From contig NC_087197.1 in NCBI RefSeq assembly GCF_035594125.1, positions 6,268,852-6,332,851 of the forward strand: 64,000 bases of DNA, written 5' to 3'. The DNA comes from Scylla paramamosain (taxonomy: Eukaryota; Arthropoda; Malacostraca; Decapoda; Portunidae). The translations under genes were made by a program, and so were the position numbers. Shown in pieces: positions 35,423 through 50,777 of the stretch; position 1 is the first letter of the stretch, and every line of letters starts with the position of its first letter. The notes beneath the pieces are model-generated. The model did not search any database and had not been told where the DNA came from. It saw only the letters and a program-made list of their open reading frames with translations.

Positions 35423-35970
35423 ATAAAAATTTACTTGCTTCTTGGTTATGTAAATAAAATTTTGTACATACTTTTGCAATCAGTAAAACTTTACAACAAG
35501 AAAATTAAATGAAATTGTTACCTACAAGCTGTTAAATTAGATGTTGATAAATGGGGATGAGGAAAGTGCGCGGAGTAATATCCCTTCTCAAAATATTGTA
35601 GATTAAGAGAAAATATGTCAGAACTGATAATACTCTCTATTTAGTGAGAATTCTTTTGTTAATATTTAGATCCTAAAAAGTATTAATAGACTATGTTAGA
35701 ATCCTGGAGTACGTGGGACCATTAGCAAAAATGTTCAAGAAAAATTTGTGAATGTGGAAGGGTGATAAACTATTAAGGATATTGCAAAATTATGTCTTAT
35801 AGTTAGGCGGACTAGTTCCAGGGATGTACGGTGTTCAGTGCGTATTTTCGCGTCAAACGCTAAAAATTTACTTGCTTCTTTGTTATGTAAATAAAATGTT
35901 GTATATACTTTTGCAATCAGTAAAACCATAGAACAAAAAAATTAAATGAAATTGTTAGCTGCAAGTTAAC
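35423..35970 (+). repeat. Pair of about 110-bp direct repeats
   Basis: 35423-35536 and 35861-35970 share the order TAAAAATTTACTTGCTTCTT, TTTTGCAATCAGTAAAAC and TTAAATGAAATTGTTA with scattered differences. The 320 bp between them has no recognised feature. This could be an old tandem duplication or remnants of LTR-like ends; the sequence alone does not decide. Confidence 0.7.
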
Positions 35971-36045
35971 AGGTACGTTCATCATGGTTCTGAGATTCTG
36001 TGTGGTTTAAACTTTGTTCATATAAAAATAACCACTTTTGTGCCC

Positions 36046-38098
<2,053 letters not shown>

Positions 38099-38165
38099 AT
38101 GTGTATGCATGTATTTACTTATATTCTGCCTTTGTTGGCAAAGAAAACTTCACTCCTAACTCTGT

Positions 38166-39815
38166 TAAATGATGTTTTGCATGCCCTCGCTGGCCTAAAC
38201 CCTCGGAAGGCTTATGGACCTGATGGGGTTCCTCCTATTGTTCTCCGAAACTGTGCCTCCGTGCTTGCACCTTGCCTAGTCAAACTCTTTCAGCACTGTC
38301 TGTCAACATCTACCTTTCCTTCATGCTGGAAGTTTGCCTACTTTCCTGTTCCTAAAAAGGGTGACCGTTCTGATCTCTCAAACTACCGTCATATTGCTTT
38401 AATTTCCTGCCTGTCTAAAGTTTTTTTTTTAATCTATCCTCAACAGGAAGATTCTGAAACATCTTTCTCGTCACAACCTTCTATCTGATCGCCAGTATGG
38501 GTTCGTTAAGGCCGCTCTACTGGTGATCTTCTGGCTTTCCTTACTGAGTCTTGGTCATCCTCTTTTAAAGATTTTGGTGAAACTTTTGCTGTTGGCTTGG
38601 GTATATCAAAAGCTTTTGATAGAGTGTGGTACAAAGCTTTGATTTCCAAACTACCCTCCTACAGCTTCTATCCTTCTCTCTGTAACTTCATCTCAAGTTT
38701 TCTTTCTGACAGTTCTATTGCTGCTGTGGTAGACGGTCACTGTTCTTCTCCTAAATCCATCAAGAGTGGTGTTCCTCAGGGTTCTGTCCTGTCACCACTC
38801 TCTTCTTATTATTCATCAATGACCTTCTAAACCAAACTTCCTGTCCTATCCACTCCTACGCTGATGATACCAACCTGCACTTTTCCACGTCTTTCCATAG
38901 ACGTCCAATCCTTCAGGAAGTAAACATTTCACGCAGGGAAGCCACAGAACGCCTGACTTCTGATCTTTCTAAAATTTCTGATTGGGGGAGAGCAAACTTG
39001 GTATCGTTTAATGCTTTAAAAACTCAATTCCTCCATCTATCAACTCGACACAACCTTCCAGACAACTATCCCCTCTTCTTCAGTGACACTCAACTGTTCC
39101 CCTCTTCTACACTGAACATCCTCGGTCTGACCTTTACTTATAATCTTAACTGGAAACTTCACATCTCATCTCTTGTTAAAACAGCGTCTGTGAAGTTAGG
39201 TGTTCTGAGACGTCTCGGTCAGTTTTTCTCATTCCCACCCCTCCCGCTGCTAACTCTGTACAAGGGCCTTATCCGTCCATGTATGGGTGGGAGTGGTTTC
39301 CACTCATACCGCTCTTCTTAACAGGGTGGAATCAAAAGCTTTTCATCTCATCAATTCCTCTCCTCTAACTGATTGTCTTCAGCCTCTTTTTCATCACCGC
39401 AATGTTGCATCTCTAGCTGTCTTCTACCGCTATTTTCATGCTAACTGCTTTTCTGATCTTGCTAACTGCTCTTCTGATCTTGCTAACTGCATGCCTCCCC
39501 TCCTCCCGCAGCCTCGCTGCACAAGACTTTCTTCTTTCTCTCACCCCTATTTTGTCCACTTCTCTAATGCAAGAGTTAATCAATATTCTCAATCGTTCAT
39601 CCTTTCTCTGGTAAACTCTGGAATTCCCTGTCTCCTGTATTTCCACCTTCCTATAACTTGAATTCCTTCAAGAGTGAGGTTTCAAGACACTTATCCTCCA
39701 ATTTTTTACTACCGCTATGGACCCCGTTCGGGGACTGGCATCTCAGTGGGCTTTTATTTATTTTTTTTTAATGTTTGTTGCCCTTGCCCAGTGTCCCTCC
39801 TACATTAAAAAAAAA
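38166..39815 (+). pseudogene. LINE A copy 5: 5'-truncated RT
   Basis: Starts at [20 protein letters not shown] (38169) in the RT and runs to the 3' end with a 9-base A-tail (39807-39815). It includes [30 protein letters not shown] (38600), [11 protein letters not shown] (38766) and a YADDTNLHF equivalent (about 38860) before the C-terminal domain. The endonuclease is missing. Many indels break the frame: one near 38400-38430 (a T-run expansion), one at 38500, one at 38800 where the PTLF segment is shortened, and a stop near 39320. A 24-bp tandem duplication of the SSDLANC segment lies near 39450-39485. Moderately old. Confidence 0.88.
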
Positions 39816-40300
39816 GTCCCTCCGAGGTACTTTTATCTTTCGCCACTTTGGGAGCATTTTTAGAAGCAAACTCGCAACTTTGAGAGTCCTTTTACGAATT
39901 AGAGCAACATTGAAAATAAACTTTACTTTGAGAGTAACTTTTAGCTTTTAAAATGTTTATTAACACGGGCTTTGTTCGTGGAGCTGGGTGCGATGAGGAG
40001 ATCTATCAAAGCATCCGAGTGGAAGGTTCTATGTAAGCTGGCGATATTGTATGATATGGCAGACTATGATATTTTGGATAAGTTAGCACGGTCTTCTATG
40101 AAGCTCGATTTTATAACTATACATTATACTAATCCTGTAAAATTTATGTCAACGCTAATAATAGTGTATCACGAATATTAATATGTTACAAGATTATTGA
40201 GTACCGGAAATATTTCGATATCATAAGGGAAATAATAAAGGGATATGGCTGACTCGTTGATCATCGTTCGGCTAGCTATCATTTCCGTTTTTCATTTTTT
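39816..40300. other. AT-rich intergenic stretch
   Basis: No recognised protein or RNA; short open frames only. Confidence 0.5.
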
Positions 40301-40301
40301 T

Positions 40302-40424
<123 letters not shown>

Positions 40425-40494
40425 TTTTTACAATTTCATCGATTTTAATAAATTTTTTAAACTCATCTGTACTATTCACGAGAGTCTAGGTTAT

Positions 40495-40888
40495 AAATTA
40501 GATCTAAGACCGCGAATGTTGCAGAACTTAATGAAGAAAAAGTTGAGGGGAGTGTCAAGACACTTAGGGTCGATACCAGAAGAGTAGCCCGACCTGGGGA
40601 CATTTGTGGTCCCCTCCCCAGATAGGGACTCTGAGGGTGGTGTAGGAGTGGCCGTGATTTTGAATTTTGAGTTATGGGTGTGTGTTTAATTAGGTGCTTG
40701 TAGTTTTGTGTGAAGGAAGAGAGTTGTCTTTAGAGGGCAGGCTGTGACTGCCCGCTTGTGTTGTGAGACAAATTGAAACGTTCAATGAGGTCACAACTGG
40801 GTTTAATGATAAGTTCACAAAACTCCATGATCCAGTGCTTTAGACCTCACTAGGAGTAATTATCATTTCGGCAGATGCCTACTGCCTC
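40495..40888 (-). pseudogene. LINE A copy 6b: isolated 5' end
   Basis: Only the leader and the first codons of LINE A are present on the minus strand: the TGCCGAAATGATAATTACTC leader, then a degraded protein start and the [14 protein letters not shown] region in a shifted phase, ending at 40495. Everything downstream (endonuclease, RT, tail) is missing. A 5' end without a 3' end is not a normal LINE truncation, so deletion or recombination is implied. The initiator codon region differs from the other copies (GTG instead of ATG-like CAT on the complementary strand). Confidence 0.75.
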
Positions 40889-41430
40889 TACGAAACAAAT
40901 GTTTGAAAATCCTTTAAAAATACTTAATAAGATAGACCATATTGATCTTACATCTAAACTTTACATATATGGCTCTTTTTCTTACTTCTACCATCTAAAC
41001 ATTATTATACAACAAATTGCAGATTTAAATAGTAAGTACACCTAAAATTACCGAAAAACTACTGTAATAGCATAAAACTAGAATAATTAATTATAGTTTA
41101 GTGTCCCTTAAAATACATAAGTTTTTCTTAATAATGTCACTTAAGAAACATAGGTTGAGAATCCTTCGCATTACAATTATAAAATACACCATATTGATAT
41201 TACAATTATAACACTTTTTTCTCTCATTTGTATCACTAAGTCTGATAGTACATTTGAATACTACTACTACTACTACTATCGCCAAAGTTGTTGCTGTTAA
41301 TTTCACGGCTTCTTATAGACCGATAGTCCGACGCACTACATCGGCCACCTGGTAGTCTAAGTAGTCACCACATATATATGACCATTCACTACTACTGCTA
41401 CTGCTGCCATGGAGGTGGTGGTTGTTGATG
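40889..41430. other. Unannotated intergenic stretch
   Basis: AT-rich to 41260, then short ACT repeats. No coding feature. Confidence 0.5.
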
Positions 41431-41446
41431 ATGCTGTTGTTGTTGC

Positions 41447-41486
<40 letters not shown>

Positions 41487-41552
41487 GATGATGATGATGC
41501 AAATCTGATGGAGAATAAAGGGTTAGGTTAATAGTAGTAATAGTAATAGTAC

Positions 41553-41585
<33 letters not shown>

Positions 41586-41634
41586 CACTAGTAGATGGTA
41601 GTAGTAGTAGTAGTAGTAGTAGCAGCAGTAGTAA

Positions 41635-41672
<38 letters not shown>

Positions 41673-41770
41673 CTAGATAGTAGTACTAGTAGGAGTAGCA
41701 GTAGTAGCGATAGTAGTAGCAGTAGTAGTAGTAGTAGTAGTAGTCGAAGTGGTAGTTAGGTTATGAGGAG

Positions 41771-41835
<65 letters not shown>

Positions 41836-41905
41836 AGACTAACAAGTGATTATTTCTCTTTCGCTCCCCCCTTTCTCTCTCTCTCTATCTATTTTCCGCT
41901 ATCCC

Positions 41906-41973
<68 letters not shown>

Positions 41974-41980
41974 CACAATA
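41431..41980. repeat. Trinucleotide and dinucleotide arrays
   Basis: TTG/GTT repeats (about 41434-41487) and a long interrupted AGT array (41540-41757) are followed by GA (41772-41833) and CT (41909-41971) runs. The last two are inverted relative to each other with a 75-bp spacer. Confidence 0.95.
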
Positions 41981-42076
41981 TTCATGCATAATAGTTGCCA
42001 TGTTACGTTCAGACAGACTGCCTTCAAGACCACCACAATCCAGACTTGCCAGCCAGGTGGGACGAAGAGCGTTTTT

Positions 42077-42893
42077 TTTTTTTTGTGTATGTAGGAGGGA
42101 CCCCAAGGGCAAAAAAAAAAAAAAAAAAAACTGAGGTGCCGGTCCTGGAATAGGATCCGAAGCGGTGATCAGAAATTGAAGAAGTGTCTTGAAACCTCCC
42201 TCTTGAAAGAGTTTGAGTGATGGGAGGGTGGAAATACAGAAGCAGGCAGGAAGTTCCACAGTTTACCAGAGAAAGGGATGAATGATTGAAAATACTGGTT
42301 AACTCTTGCATTAGAGAGGTGGACAGAATAAGGGTGAGAGAAAGAAGAAAGTCTTGTGCAGCGAGGCCGCGGGAGGAGGGGAGGCATGCAGTTAGCAAGA
42401 TCAGAACAGTTAGCATGAAAATAGCGGTAGAGGACGAAAAGCTTTTTATTCCACCTTGTCTGGCAGAGCAGTATGAGTGGAATCCCCAAGACATGCGAAT
42501 TATACTCAATACATGGACGGATAAGGGACTAGTTCAGAGTTAGCAGCTGGGGAGTTAGGTGAGAAAAAAGTGGCAGAGACGTCTCAGAACGCCTAACTTC
42601 ATAGAAGTTGTTTTAGCTAGAGATGAGATGTGAAGTTTCCAGTTTAGATTATGAGAAAACGACAGACCGAGGTTGTTCAGTGTAGACGAGGGGGACAGTT
42701 GAGTGTCGCTGAAGAAGAGGGGATAGTTGTCTGTAAGGTTGTGTTGAGTTGGAAGGTGGAGGAATTGAGTTTTTGAAGCATTGAACAATACCAAGTTTGC
42801 TCTGCCCCGTTCAGAAATTTTAGAGAGATCAAAAGTGAGGTGTTCTGTGACTTTCCTGCGTGAACTGTTTACTTCCTGAAGGGTTGGACGTCT
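42077..42893 (-). pseudogene. LINE A copy 7: 3' fragment
   Basis: The C-terminal third of LINE A ORF2 on the minus strand. It has LVLFNASKTQFLHL-like sequence at 42794-42750, [20 protein letters not shown] near 42660, and the terminal FSGKLWN and SNSFKREVSRHFF near 42270-42180. An internal deletion removes the segment between the polymerase thumb and the last domain (about 42430-42480 joins). The tail side has two A-runs (42105-42130 and the T-run at 42070-42083). The upstream end (42893) breaks at RRPTLQEVN and joins a GGT/TGG-rich repeat. It is badly decayed. Confidence 0.85.
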
Positions 42894-44358
42894 GGTAGTT
42901 GTGGTGGTGGTGGTGGTGGTGGTGGAGTGTGCATCGCCACCTCTGAATTGGGATTGAATTGTGGTAGTTGTTGTTAACTTAGATTGTGGTAGTTTTGGTG
43001 TGGCTAATTGTAGTAATTTTTTTGGTCATTTTAGTTTATTGCCGCTGAATCGTGGTAGTTGAGTTGTAGCAGCTGTGGTTAGGTCAGGTTTGGCTTGGTA
43101 GTTTTTTTGTGGTTAACTGTGGTAAAAATGTTTGATTTCTTGTTAATTATGGCAAAATTGTGGTTGATGTTAGTTAATTGTGGTACTTTTAAATTGCAGT
43201 AGATGTTATGGGAGTGTTTTTTAGGATAATTGTGGATAAATTGTGATGAAATTTTGATAGTTAAGTAAAGGTGGTAGTTGTAGTAATAGTAGTAGTAGTA
43301 GTAGTAAGAGAGGTGGTTATGCTGATACTACTGCTACTATTTCTATTATTACTACTACTACTACTACTACTACTACTATTACGGCTGTTGCTGCTGCTGC
43401 TTCTGCTTCCGCTGATGCAATAGATAAATCCGCCATCCGCTGAGGCATAGTTGCACGAAGGAGGAGGAGGAGGAGGAGGAGAAGGAGGAGGAGGAGGAGG
43501 AGGAGAAAAAAGAAAGAGGAGGAGAAATAGGATGAAGAGAAGGAGAAAAGGAGGAAGGGGAGGAGGAGGAGGATGAAGGAGAAATATGAAAGGGAGAGAA
43601 AGAGATGGGAAAGAGATGGGAAACAAGGCTAAGAAGGAAAGGAAAGAGGATGGAACAATGCCACACAGGCACGCCGTTGTGGTAGCCACGCCCGTACATC
43701 GCATGCTACTTCCCGGCGCCTTCTTCCACTGGCAGTGGCCGTTGCTGCAAATGAAACAGGTGGAGGTTAAGTTATCAGAAATGTGGAAGCTGGTGATACA
43801 CACCAGCTGGCCGCCATCGCTGCGTGTGGAGGGACAAGGCAGGTTAATAGTGCCTGATTGTCTTGCTCTTCACTCTGGCTGTAGTGTGCCAGTCTGTTTG
43901 CTTCTCTAAGGGCAGGGAAAGGAGGCGTGCGTGTGTTGTCACCACTGCCTCAACGGAAGCTACATGAAAAATCTCCCATAATCTATCTCTCTGTCTCTCT
44001 CCCCCTCCCCCTCCTTGCTCTCTCTCTATCTCTGTTTTTGAGGATAAAAAAAAACAAAGATGACTTGTTTTCCTTGGTTTAGTGTTGCCTGTATTGTGCC
44101 TGAAAGCAGTGTTGTAAGTTTTTTTTTTTTTTCTGCGCTGTGCCTCTAATCATTCAGTGACCGCCCTCTTGCCGAGTGAGAGAGGAGTGTTGTGTCTCAA
44201 GATGAGTACTCCTACTGCACAAAAAAACACACACGCACCACCATTAGCCACTCGTTTAGAAATTAGACTCTCTGTAAACGCCAATGGAAGAAGCGTGTAT
44301 GAGACAGATTTCAAGAAAACGACGCTGAGAAAACAGACTTGTATTTAGGTACAGCGAA

Positions 44359-44359
<1 letters not shown>
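42894..44359. other. Low-complexity and unassigned sequence
   Basis: A GTGGTAG-rich degenerate repeat occupies 42894-43250. ACT/AGT runs lie at 43270-43380 and a GGA array at 43460-43580, followed by ordinary sequence. A 63-codon frame (44157-44348) just upstream of LINE E is unrecognised; it may be LINE E leader or unrelated. Confidence 0.5.
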
Positions 44360-44406
<47 letters not shown>

Positions 44407-44421
44407 CGTGTGTGTGTGTGT

Positions 44422-44472
<51 letters not shown>
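44360..44472. repeat. GT microsatellite at the 5' side of LINE E
   Basis: (GT)n with two small interruptions, running directly into the LINE E ORF1 segment. The start of ORF1 is therefore replaced by or truncated at this tract. Confidence 0.95.
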
Positions 44473-44474
<2 letters not shown>

Positions 44475-44885
44475 AGCCTGGACGGTGCAACAGCAGACAA
44501 TGAGAAGATTATGAAGATATGGGAGAAGGTGAGCGTTGCAAGTGAGGTTCGTGAAGCTCGCCGCATTGGTAACACTAACAACACCCCGGTTGGAAGACCC
44601 CGACGAAGACCCATTCTAGTCACTGTTGCCAACAAGTACGAGAGAGATGCTGTTTTGGACAAGGCCAAAACACTGAAGTCTTCGGGTGACGCCTACAACA
44701 AGATATACATCAAGAAAGACGTTCATCCAAGTATCAGAGCAGAATGGAAGCGGCTGAGGGACGCAGAGAGGACAGAAAAAGAACGCCCGGAGAATGCGGG
44801 ATGCAATATTCAGCTGAACACCCGTGAACGCCAGCTGTACAAGGATGGTGAAGTAATCGACAAATGGTCTTTGCAGGGTTTTTAA
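44473..44885 (+). pseudogene. LINE E ORF1, C-terminal part
   Basis: About 137 codons follow the GT tract and end at 44885. The segment has GRPRRRPILVTVANKYERDAVLDKAKTL-like content: a basic RPRRRP stretch, then a fold typical of the ORF1 C-terminal domain of LINEs (ILVTVANKYERDAV and a KDVHPSIRAEWKRLRDAER helix). ORF1 proteins bind element RNA and act as chaperones. The N-terminus is missing. The end overlaps the start of ORF2 by about 22 nt in another phase. Confidence 0.65.
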
Positions 44886-47800
44886 GTGGTCCACAACATC
44901 ATGTACATGCAGTTAAGTTGATCTCATGGAACATTAATGGTGTAAGAACAAAATTAGAAAAACATTGTGTTCAGGTCTTTTTGATGAAATATGATATAGT
45001 TTGTTTGAATGAGGTGAAAACACCTTTACGTGTGTGTCTTCCAGGATATGTATCTTATATGAGTAACAATAAAACGTCGCCCCATCGTGGTGGTACAGTG
45101 GTTATGGTGAAAAACTATTTAGCTCAGTCTACCCTGCGTGTTGACACTAGTACTGAGGATCAGGTGTGGCTCCAGTTTCGCTCACTGCCAGGAGTTGTTG
45201 TTGCGGCGTGTTATATCCCGCCGAGTGACTCTCCATATTTCTCCCATGATTCTTTTGCATCCATCCAAGACAAAGTGATAGAAAATGGAAATGAAAAGAA
45301 ATATGTAATTATTGGTGACTTAAATGCAAGATTTGGAGAGTTTGTGCGTGAATTACCGATGCGTGCTGAGTTACCAGATTATTATGACTATTCTTACCCT
45401 CGCATTCCTGACCATGTCGACAGGCTTAATGATAATGCCTATGTTCTGGCCACTCTGTGTATAGACCATAAATTTGTTGTTGTTAATAATTTAAGAGTTA
45501 GAGAGAAAGAGTTTACAAGCAATGTAACATACAGGCAAGGTGATGTGTGGATATCGGAGCTGGATATATGCATGACATCAAGTAATATGGTTAACCATAT
45601 TGATGAGTTTAGTGTACATCAGACAGATTTCCTACCCTCTGACCATGCTCCTGTTTCATTGCAATTATCAGTACCTGACATAGATATTAGTGATCTTTTC
45701 AACAGAGCTTGTCAGCTTGGTGAACATGCGATACTGAAACACTCAAACCACAATGCATTTGTAAAGAAACCAATTAATTGGCCATGTATTGATCAAGAGG
45801 CTTTTGTGGACAACATATCTAATACTAATGTAGACACCAATGTTTTTGATGTGAATGAGTTTGCCAAAAATGTAGCTGAAGTCTTATATGAGTGTTCTCA
45901 GGCAAGTCAAGGTAATGTTGTTGTTACTGATAACGTAACCAGAAATACAAACCGTTGGGATAGGATTCTACATGATCGTGATGATGCTAGAGTTTGGAAG
46001 GCCATTGACTGGAAGGGTAAATTTCAAAATAGACCTACTGTTCATGATTCTCCTACTGATGACGAATTTAAAACCTTTTTTGAGAATGTGACTGACCTTG
46101 AATTATTGGATGATTTTGAGGAGAACAATGTCCCTAATATTAATATTCCAGTGTTAGATGAGAGTATTGCTACCGATGAAGTGACAGTACAGATTAAGAA
46201 AATGAAAGCAGATAAAGCTTGTGGTCCTGAATGGAATAGCATCTGGTGTGCTCCAGCTACTCCCAGCAAACTGGATAGTCATTCTGACTGTGTTATTCAA
46301 TTCTGTCTTCCTCTCTGCCAGTTACCCAGTGAGTTGGACCACAGCGAAGTTCTTTACAATATTTAAGAAAGGTAATAGGCAGGAAGCTAGAAATTACCGA
46401 GGAATCTCTGTGTTAAATAGCATTACCAAAGTTTACGATTTAATATTGTGTGAAAGGCTTCGGGCCTGGTTTATTCCTTATAGAGAACAAGCAGGAGCTC
46501 AGAAAGGACGAGGACGCACTGAACATATTGTAACTTTGCGACTGTTAACTGATTTTTCAAAAAAAAAGAAAAACACCCTATTTGTCACATTTGTCGATTT
46601 TTCCCAGGCTTACGATCTTGTAGCTAGACGAATTTTGTTTAAGATTTTACAGAGACTTGGTTGTGGTGGAGTTATGTTGGCTGCACTGATTGCTATGTTA
46701 CCGTGTCACCGACAGCATTCTTGGCACAGTAGTAATTTCGGCCACAATTGGTGTACGCCAAGGGTCCCCCACTTCATGCCTCCTCTTTATATTATATGTT
46801 AATGACTTAATTAAACTTGTCAAAGAAAGTTGTGCACCAGAAGGTTTCCTCTCCTGGCTCCATCTACTGGTATTAATGGACGACACAGTCCTGTTAGCCA
46901 CCTCTAGAGCAAGCATGTTAAGAAAACTAGAAACTTTAAAGCAATTTTGTGATAATTACGGGATGAAAATTAATGTTTCAAAGACTAAGTTTTTTGTAAT
47001 TTGTGGAACTACGAGAGATAAAGAACCATTGAAGGTTGGTGAATTAGTAGTAGAGTCATGCAGCCAATATATATACCTAGGTTCCCCATTTACTTGTGAT
47101 GGTTGTGTCTCTTCTTCTGTCAAGGTTCATGCCAGTACTAAGATGGCTCATGTCAATAAATTCATTTGCTTTTTAAAGAAAAATAATGACATACCATTTG
47201 TTGTAAAGAAGAGAATATTTGATGCTGCACTAATGTCAGCCATACTGTACGGCTGTGAATCCTGGCTGAATGCTGATTTGAGGCCTATAACTAGACTTTA
47301 CAACTTATGTATTAAACAATTGCTTTGTGTTAGAACAACAACCTGTAATGACATGTGTTATGTGGAATTGGGTTACCCTCCACTGAAAGACCTTGTGCTG
47401 AGCAGACAAAGAAAGTTTTTTAAAAAGATGTGGCAAGAAAGAGTGCATATGAATGATGACCCCTTGATCTTTGCTATTAAAACCACTCTTAATAATAGAC
47501 TTAATACAAGATCTTTTATTTCTCAGTTAATTAATGATGACAGAAATGATATACATATTGCCATGGAAAAATTAAAGTGTGACATATCTGCCTCAGATTC
47601 CTCCAGGAGAGTAACATACAAAGCAATAAATCCCAGTCTATCGGTTCATGATATCTACACCCGCAAAAAGGGAATCAGAGAAGATCTAAGAATTAATTTC
47701 ACAAGATTTCGTCTGTCGGCACATTGGTTAGCAGTTGAGGTGGGCAGGTGGAAAAGACGGGGGCGTGGCCGCCTACCTCTAGAGGAGCGGCTGTGTCCCT

Positions 47801-47973
47801 GCGGACAAGTACAGACAGAAGTTCATGTCATCGAGCAATGTCCCCTCTCACAACACATCCGTAACACATATACATATTCTACACTACAGGAACTATTCAG
47901 TGGCTCCTTTGATAATACAAGACTATGTATTATTATAAGCTCAATCTTGAACTTATATTCCCACAATTTGTGA
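44864..47973 (+). pseudogene. LINE E ORF2: endonuclease-RT, two frameshifts
   Basis: The endonuclease (44910-45680) has LISWNINGVRTKL, CLNEVKT, VVAACYIPPSDS, YVIIGDLNARFG and the catalytic-end SDHAPVSL. The RT (46170-47100) is split over three phases, with breaks near 46235 and 46700. It includes KADKACGPE, NYRGISVLNSITKVYD, FVTFVDFSQAYD, IGVRQGSPTSCLLFILYVNDL and LMDDTVLL, in which the usual A of the ADD box is M. After that come a long connection region and a C-terminal zinc knuckle with CPCGQVQTEVHVIEQCP (about 47795-47850), ending at 47973. Only two lesions separate it from an intact frame. The clade is not certain; it is not LINE A, B or D. Confidence 0.88.
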
Positions 47974-48165
47974 CATATTTAGGTATTAGGATTATGTAAC
48001 ATTAGTTGTCATATTGGTGACCTGTTTCTTTTCTGTAATGAATAAGATTTATTATAGTACTGAGTTATGTTGGACTCATAAATTAATATTGTTATGTAAT
48101 TATTACTGTAAGTGCAAGATGTTGTGGTCAATAAAACTATGAACTATGAACTATGAACTATGTGT
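47974..48165 (+). repeat. LINE E 3' UTR with heptamer tail
   Basis: The 3' UTR ends ATAAAACTATGAACTATGAA and further AACTATG units (to about 48163) instead of an A-tail. Tandem short repeats at the 3' end occur in CR1- and I-like LINEs. Confidence 0.7.
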
Positions 48166-48359
48166 ACTTGAGTGTGGAAGAAGATAATGCTGATGATGAT
48201 AGTGATAATGATTATAATGATCATGATGGCGATGATGATAATGATGATGATGACGATGATATTGCTGACGATGACGTAACATGAATAATAACAATGTACT
48301 GGCTCCACTGGAAAAAGGAAAAAACAAACATTTTTTAAGTAGAGAAATTATATCAGCAG

Positions 48360-48648
<289 letters not shown>

Positions 48649-48650
48649 TA

Positions 48651-48746
48651 TCTGTCAAAACATCCGGCTCTTCTCAAACTTCTGATCGCATTAGTGTTTC
48701 TGTAAATCCATGAATAGAAAAAATTTCAATAAAATATATATAATGA

Positions 48747-48750
<4 letters not shown>
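48651..48750 (+). repeat. Short unit between CT and GT tracts, copy 1
   Basis: About 100 bp (ACATCCGGCTCTTCTC ... TTTCTGTAAATCCATG ... TTTCAATAAAA) shared with 61476-61585. Both copies have a long TC tract on the left and a GT tract on the right. It includes AATAAA. Confidence 0.75.
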
Positions 48751-48792
<42 letters not shown>

Positions 48793-50096
48793 ATGTAGGA
48801 ATGACACTGGCCAAGGACAACAAAAATCCAATAAAAAAAAATGCCCACTGAAATGCCAGTCCTATAAAAGGGTCAAAGCAGTAGTCAAAAATTGATGGAT
48901 AAGTGTCTTGAAACCTCCCTCTTGAAGGAATGCAAGTCATAGGAAGGTGGAAATACAGAAGCAGGCAGGGAGTTCCGGAGTTTTACCAGAGAAAGAGATG
49001 AATGATTGAGAATACTGGTTTACTCTTGCGTTAGAGAGTTGGACAGAATAAGGGTGAGAGAAAGAAGAAAGTCTTGTGCAGCGAGGCCACAGGAGGAGGG
49101 GAGGCATGCAGTTAGCAAGATCAGAAGAACAGTTAGCATGAAAATAGCGGTAGAAGACAGCTAGAGATGCAACATTGCGGCGATGAGAGAGAGGCTGAAG
49201 ACAGCCAGTTAGAGGAGGGGAATTGATGAGACGAAAAGCTTTTTGATTCTACCTTGTCTAGAAGAGCAGTATGAGTGGAAGGTTGTGTTGAGTTGATAGA
49301 TGGAGGAATGGGAGTTTTTTAGGCATTGAACAATACCAAATTTACTCTGCCCCAATCAGAAATTTTAGGAAGATCAGAAATCAAGCGTTCTTTGGCTTCC
49401 CTGCGTGAAATGTTTACCTCCTGAAGGGTTGGACGTCTATGAAAGGACGTGGAAAAGTGCAGGGTGGTGTCATCAGCGTAGGAGTGGATAGCACAAGAAG
49501 TTTGGTTTAGAAGATCATTAATAAATAATAAGAAGAGAGTGGGTGACAGGACAGAACCCTGAGGAACACCACCGTTAATAGATTTAGGAGAAGAACAGTG
49601 ACCGTCTACCACAGCAGCAATAGAACGGTCAAAAAGGAAACTTGAGATAAAGTTACAGAGAGAAGGATAGAAGCCGTAGGAGGGTAGTTTGGAAATCAAA
49701 GCTTTGTGCCAGACTCTATCAAATGCTTTTCATATGTCCAAAGCAACAGCAAAAGTTTCACCAAAATCTCTAAAAGAGGATGACCAAGACTCAGTAAGGG
49801 ATGCCAGAAGATCACCAGTAGAGCGGCCTTGACGGAACCCATACTGGCGATCAGGTAGAAGGTTGTGAAGTGATGGATTGTTTAAGAATCTTCCTGTTGG
49901 GGATAGATTCAAAAACTTTAGATAGGCAGGAAATTAAAGTAATAGGACGGTAGTTTGAGGAATTAGAACGGTCACCCTTTTTAGGAACAGGTTGAATGTA
50001 GGCAAACTTCCAGCAAGAAGGAAAGGTAGATGTTAACAGACAGAGCTGAAAGAGTTTGACTAGGCAAGGTGCAAGCACGGAGGCACAGTTTCGGAG

Positions 50097-50099
<3 letters not shown>
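48793..50099 (-). pseudogene. LINE A copy 8: 3' fragment with internal deletion
   Basis: The minus strand carries RT blocks [16 protein letters not shown] (50090-50040), [16 protein letters not shown] (about 49965-49915), [27 protein letters not shown] near 49580 and YADDTTLHF near 49480. The C-terminal domain is partly missing: a deletion near 49278 joins the LHLSTRHNL region to the later STHTAL part. The A-rich 3' tail region ends at about 48793. A break near 49730 (CAT for GAT in FDRVW) and others shift the frame. Both ends abut GT microsatellites. Confidence 0.85.

Positions 50100-50777
<678 letters not shown>

Noticed and set aside
43261..43803. A 180-codon Ser/Pro-rich frame
   Set aside because: It arises from GGA and ACT/AGT trinucleotide arrays and has no independent support.
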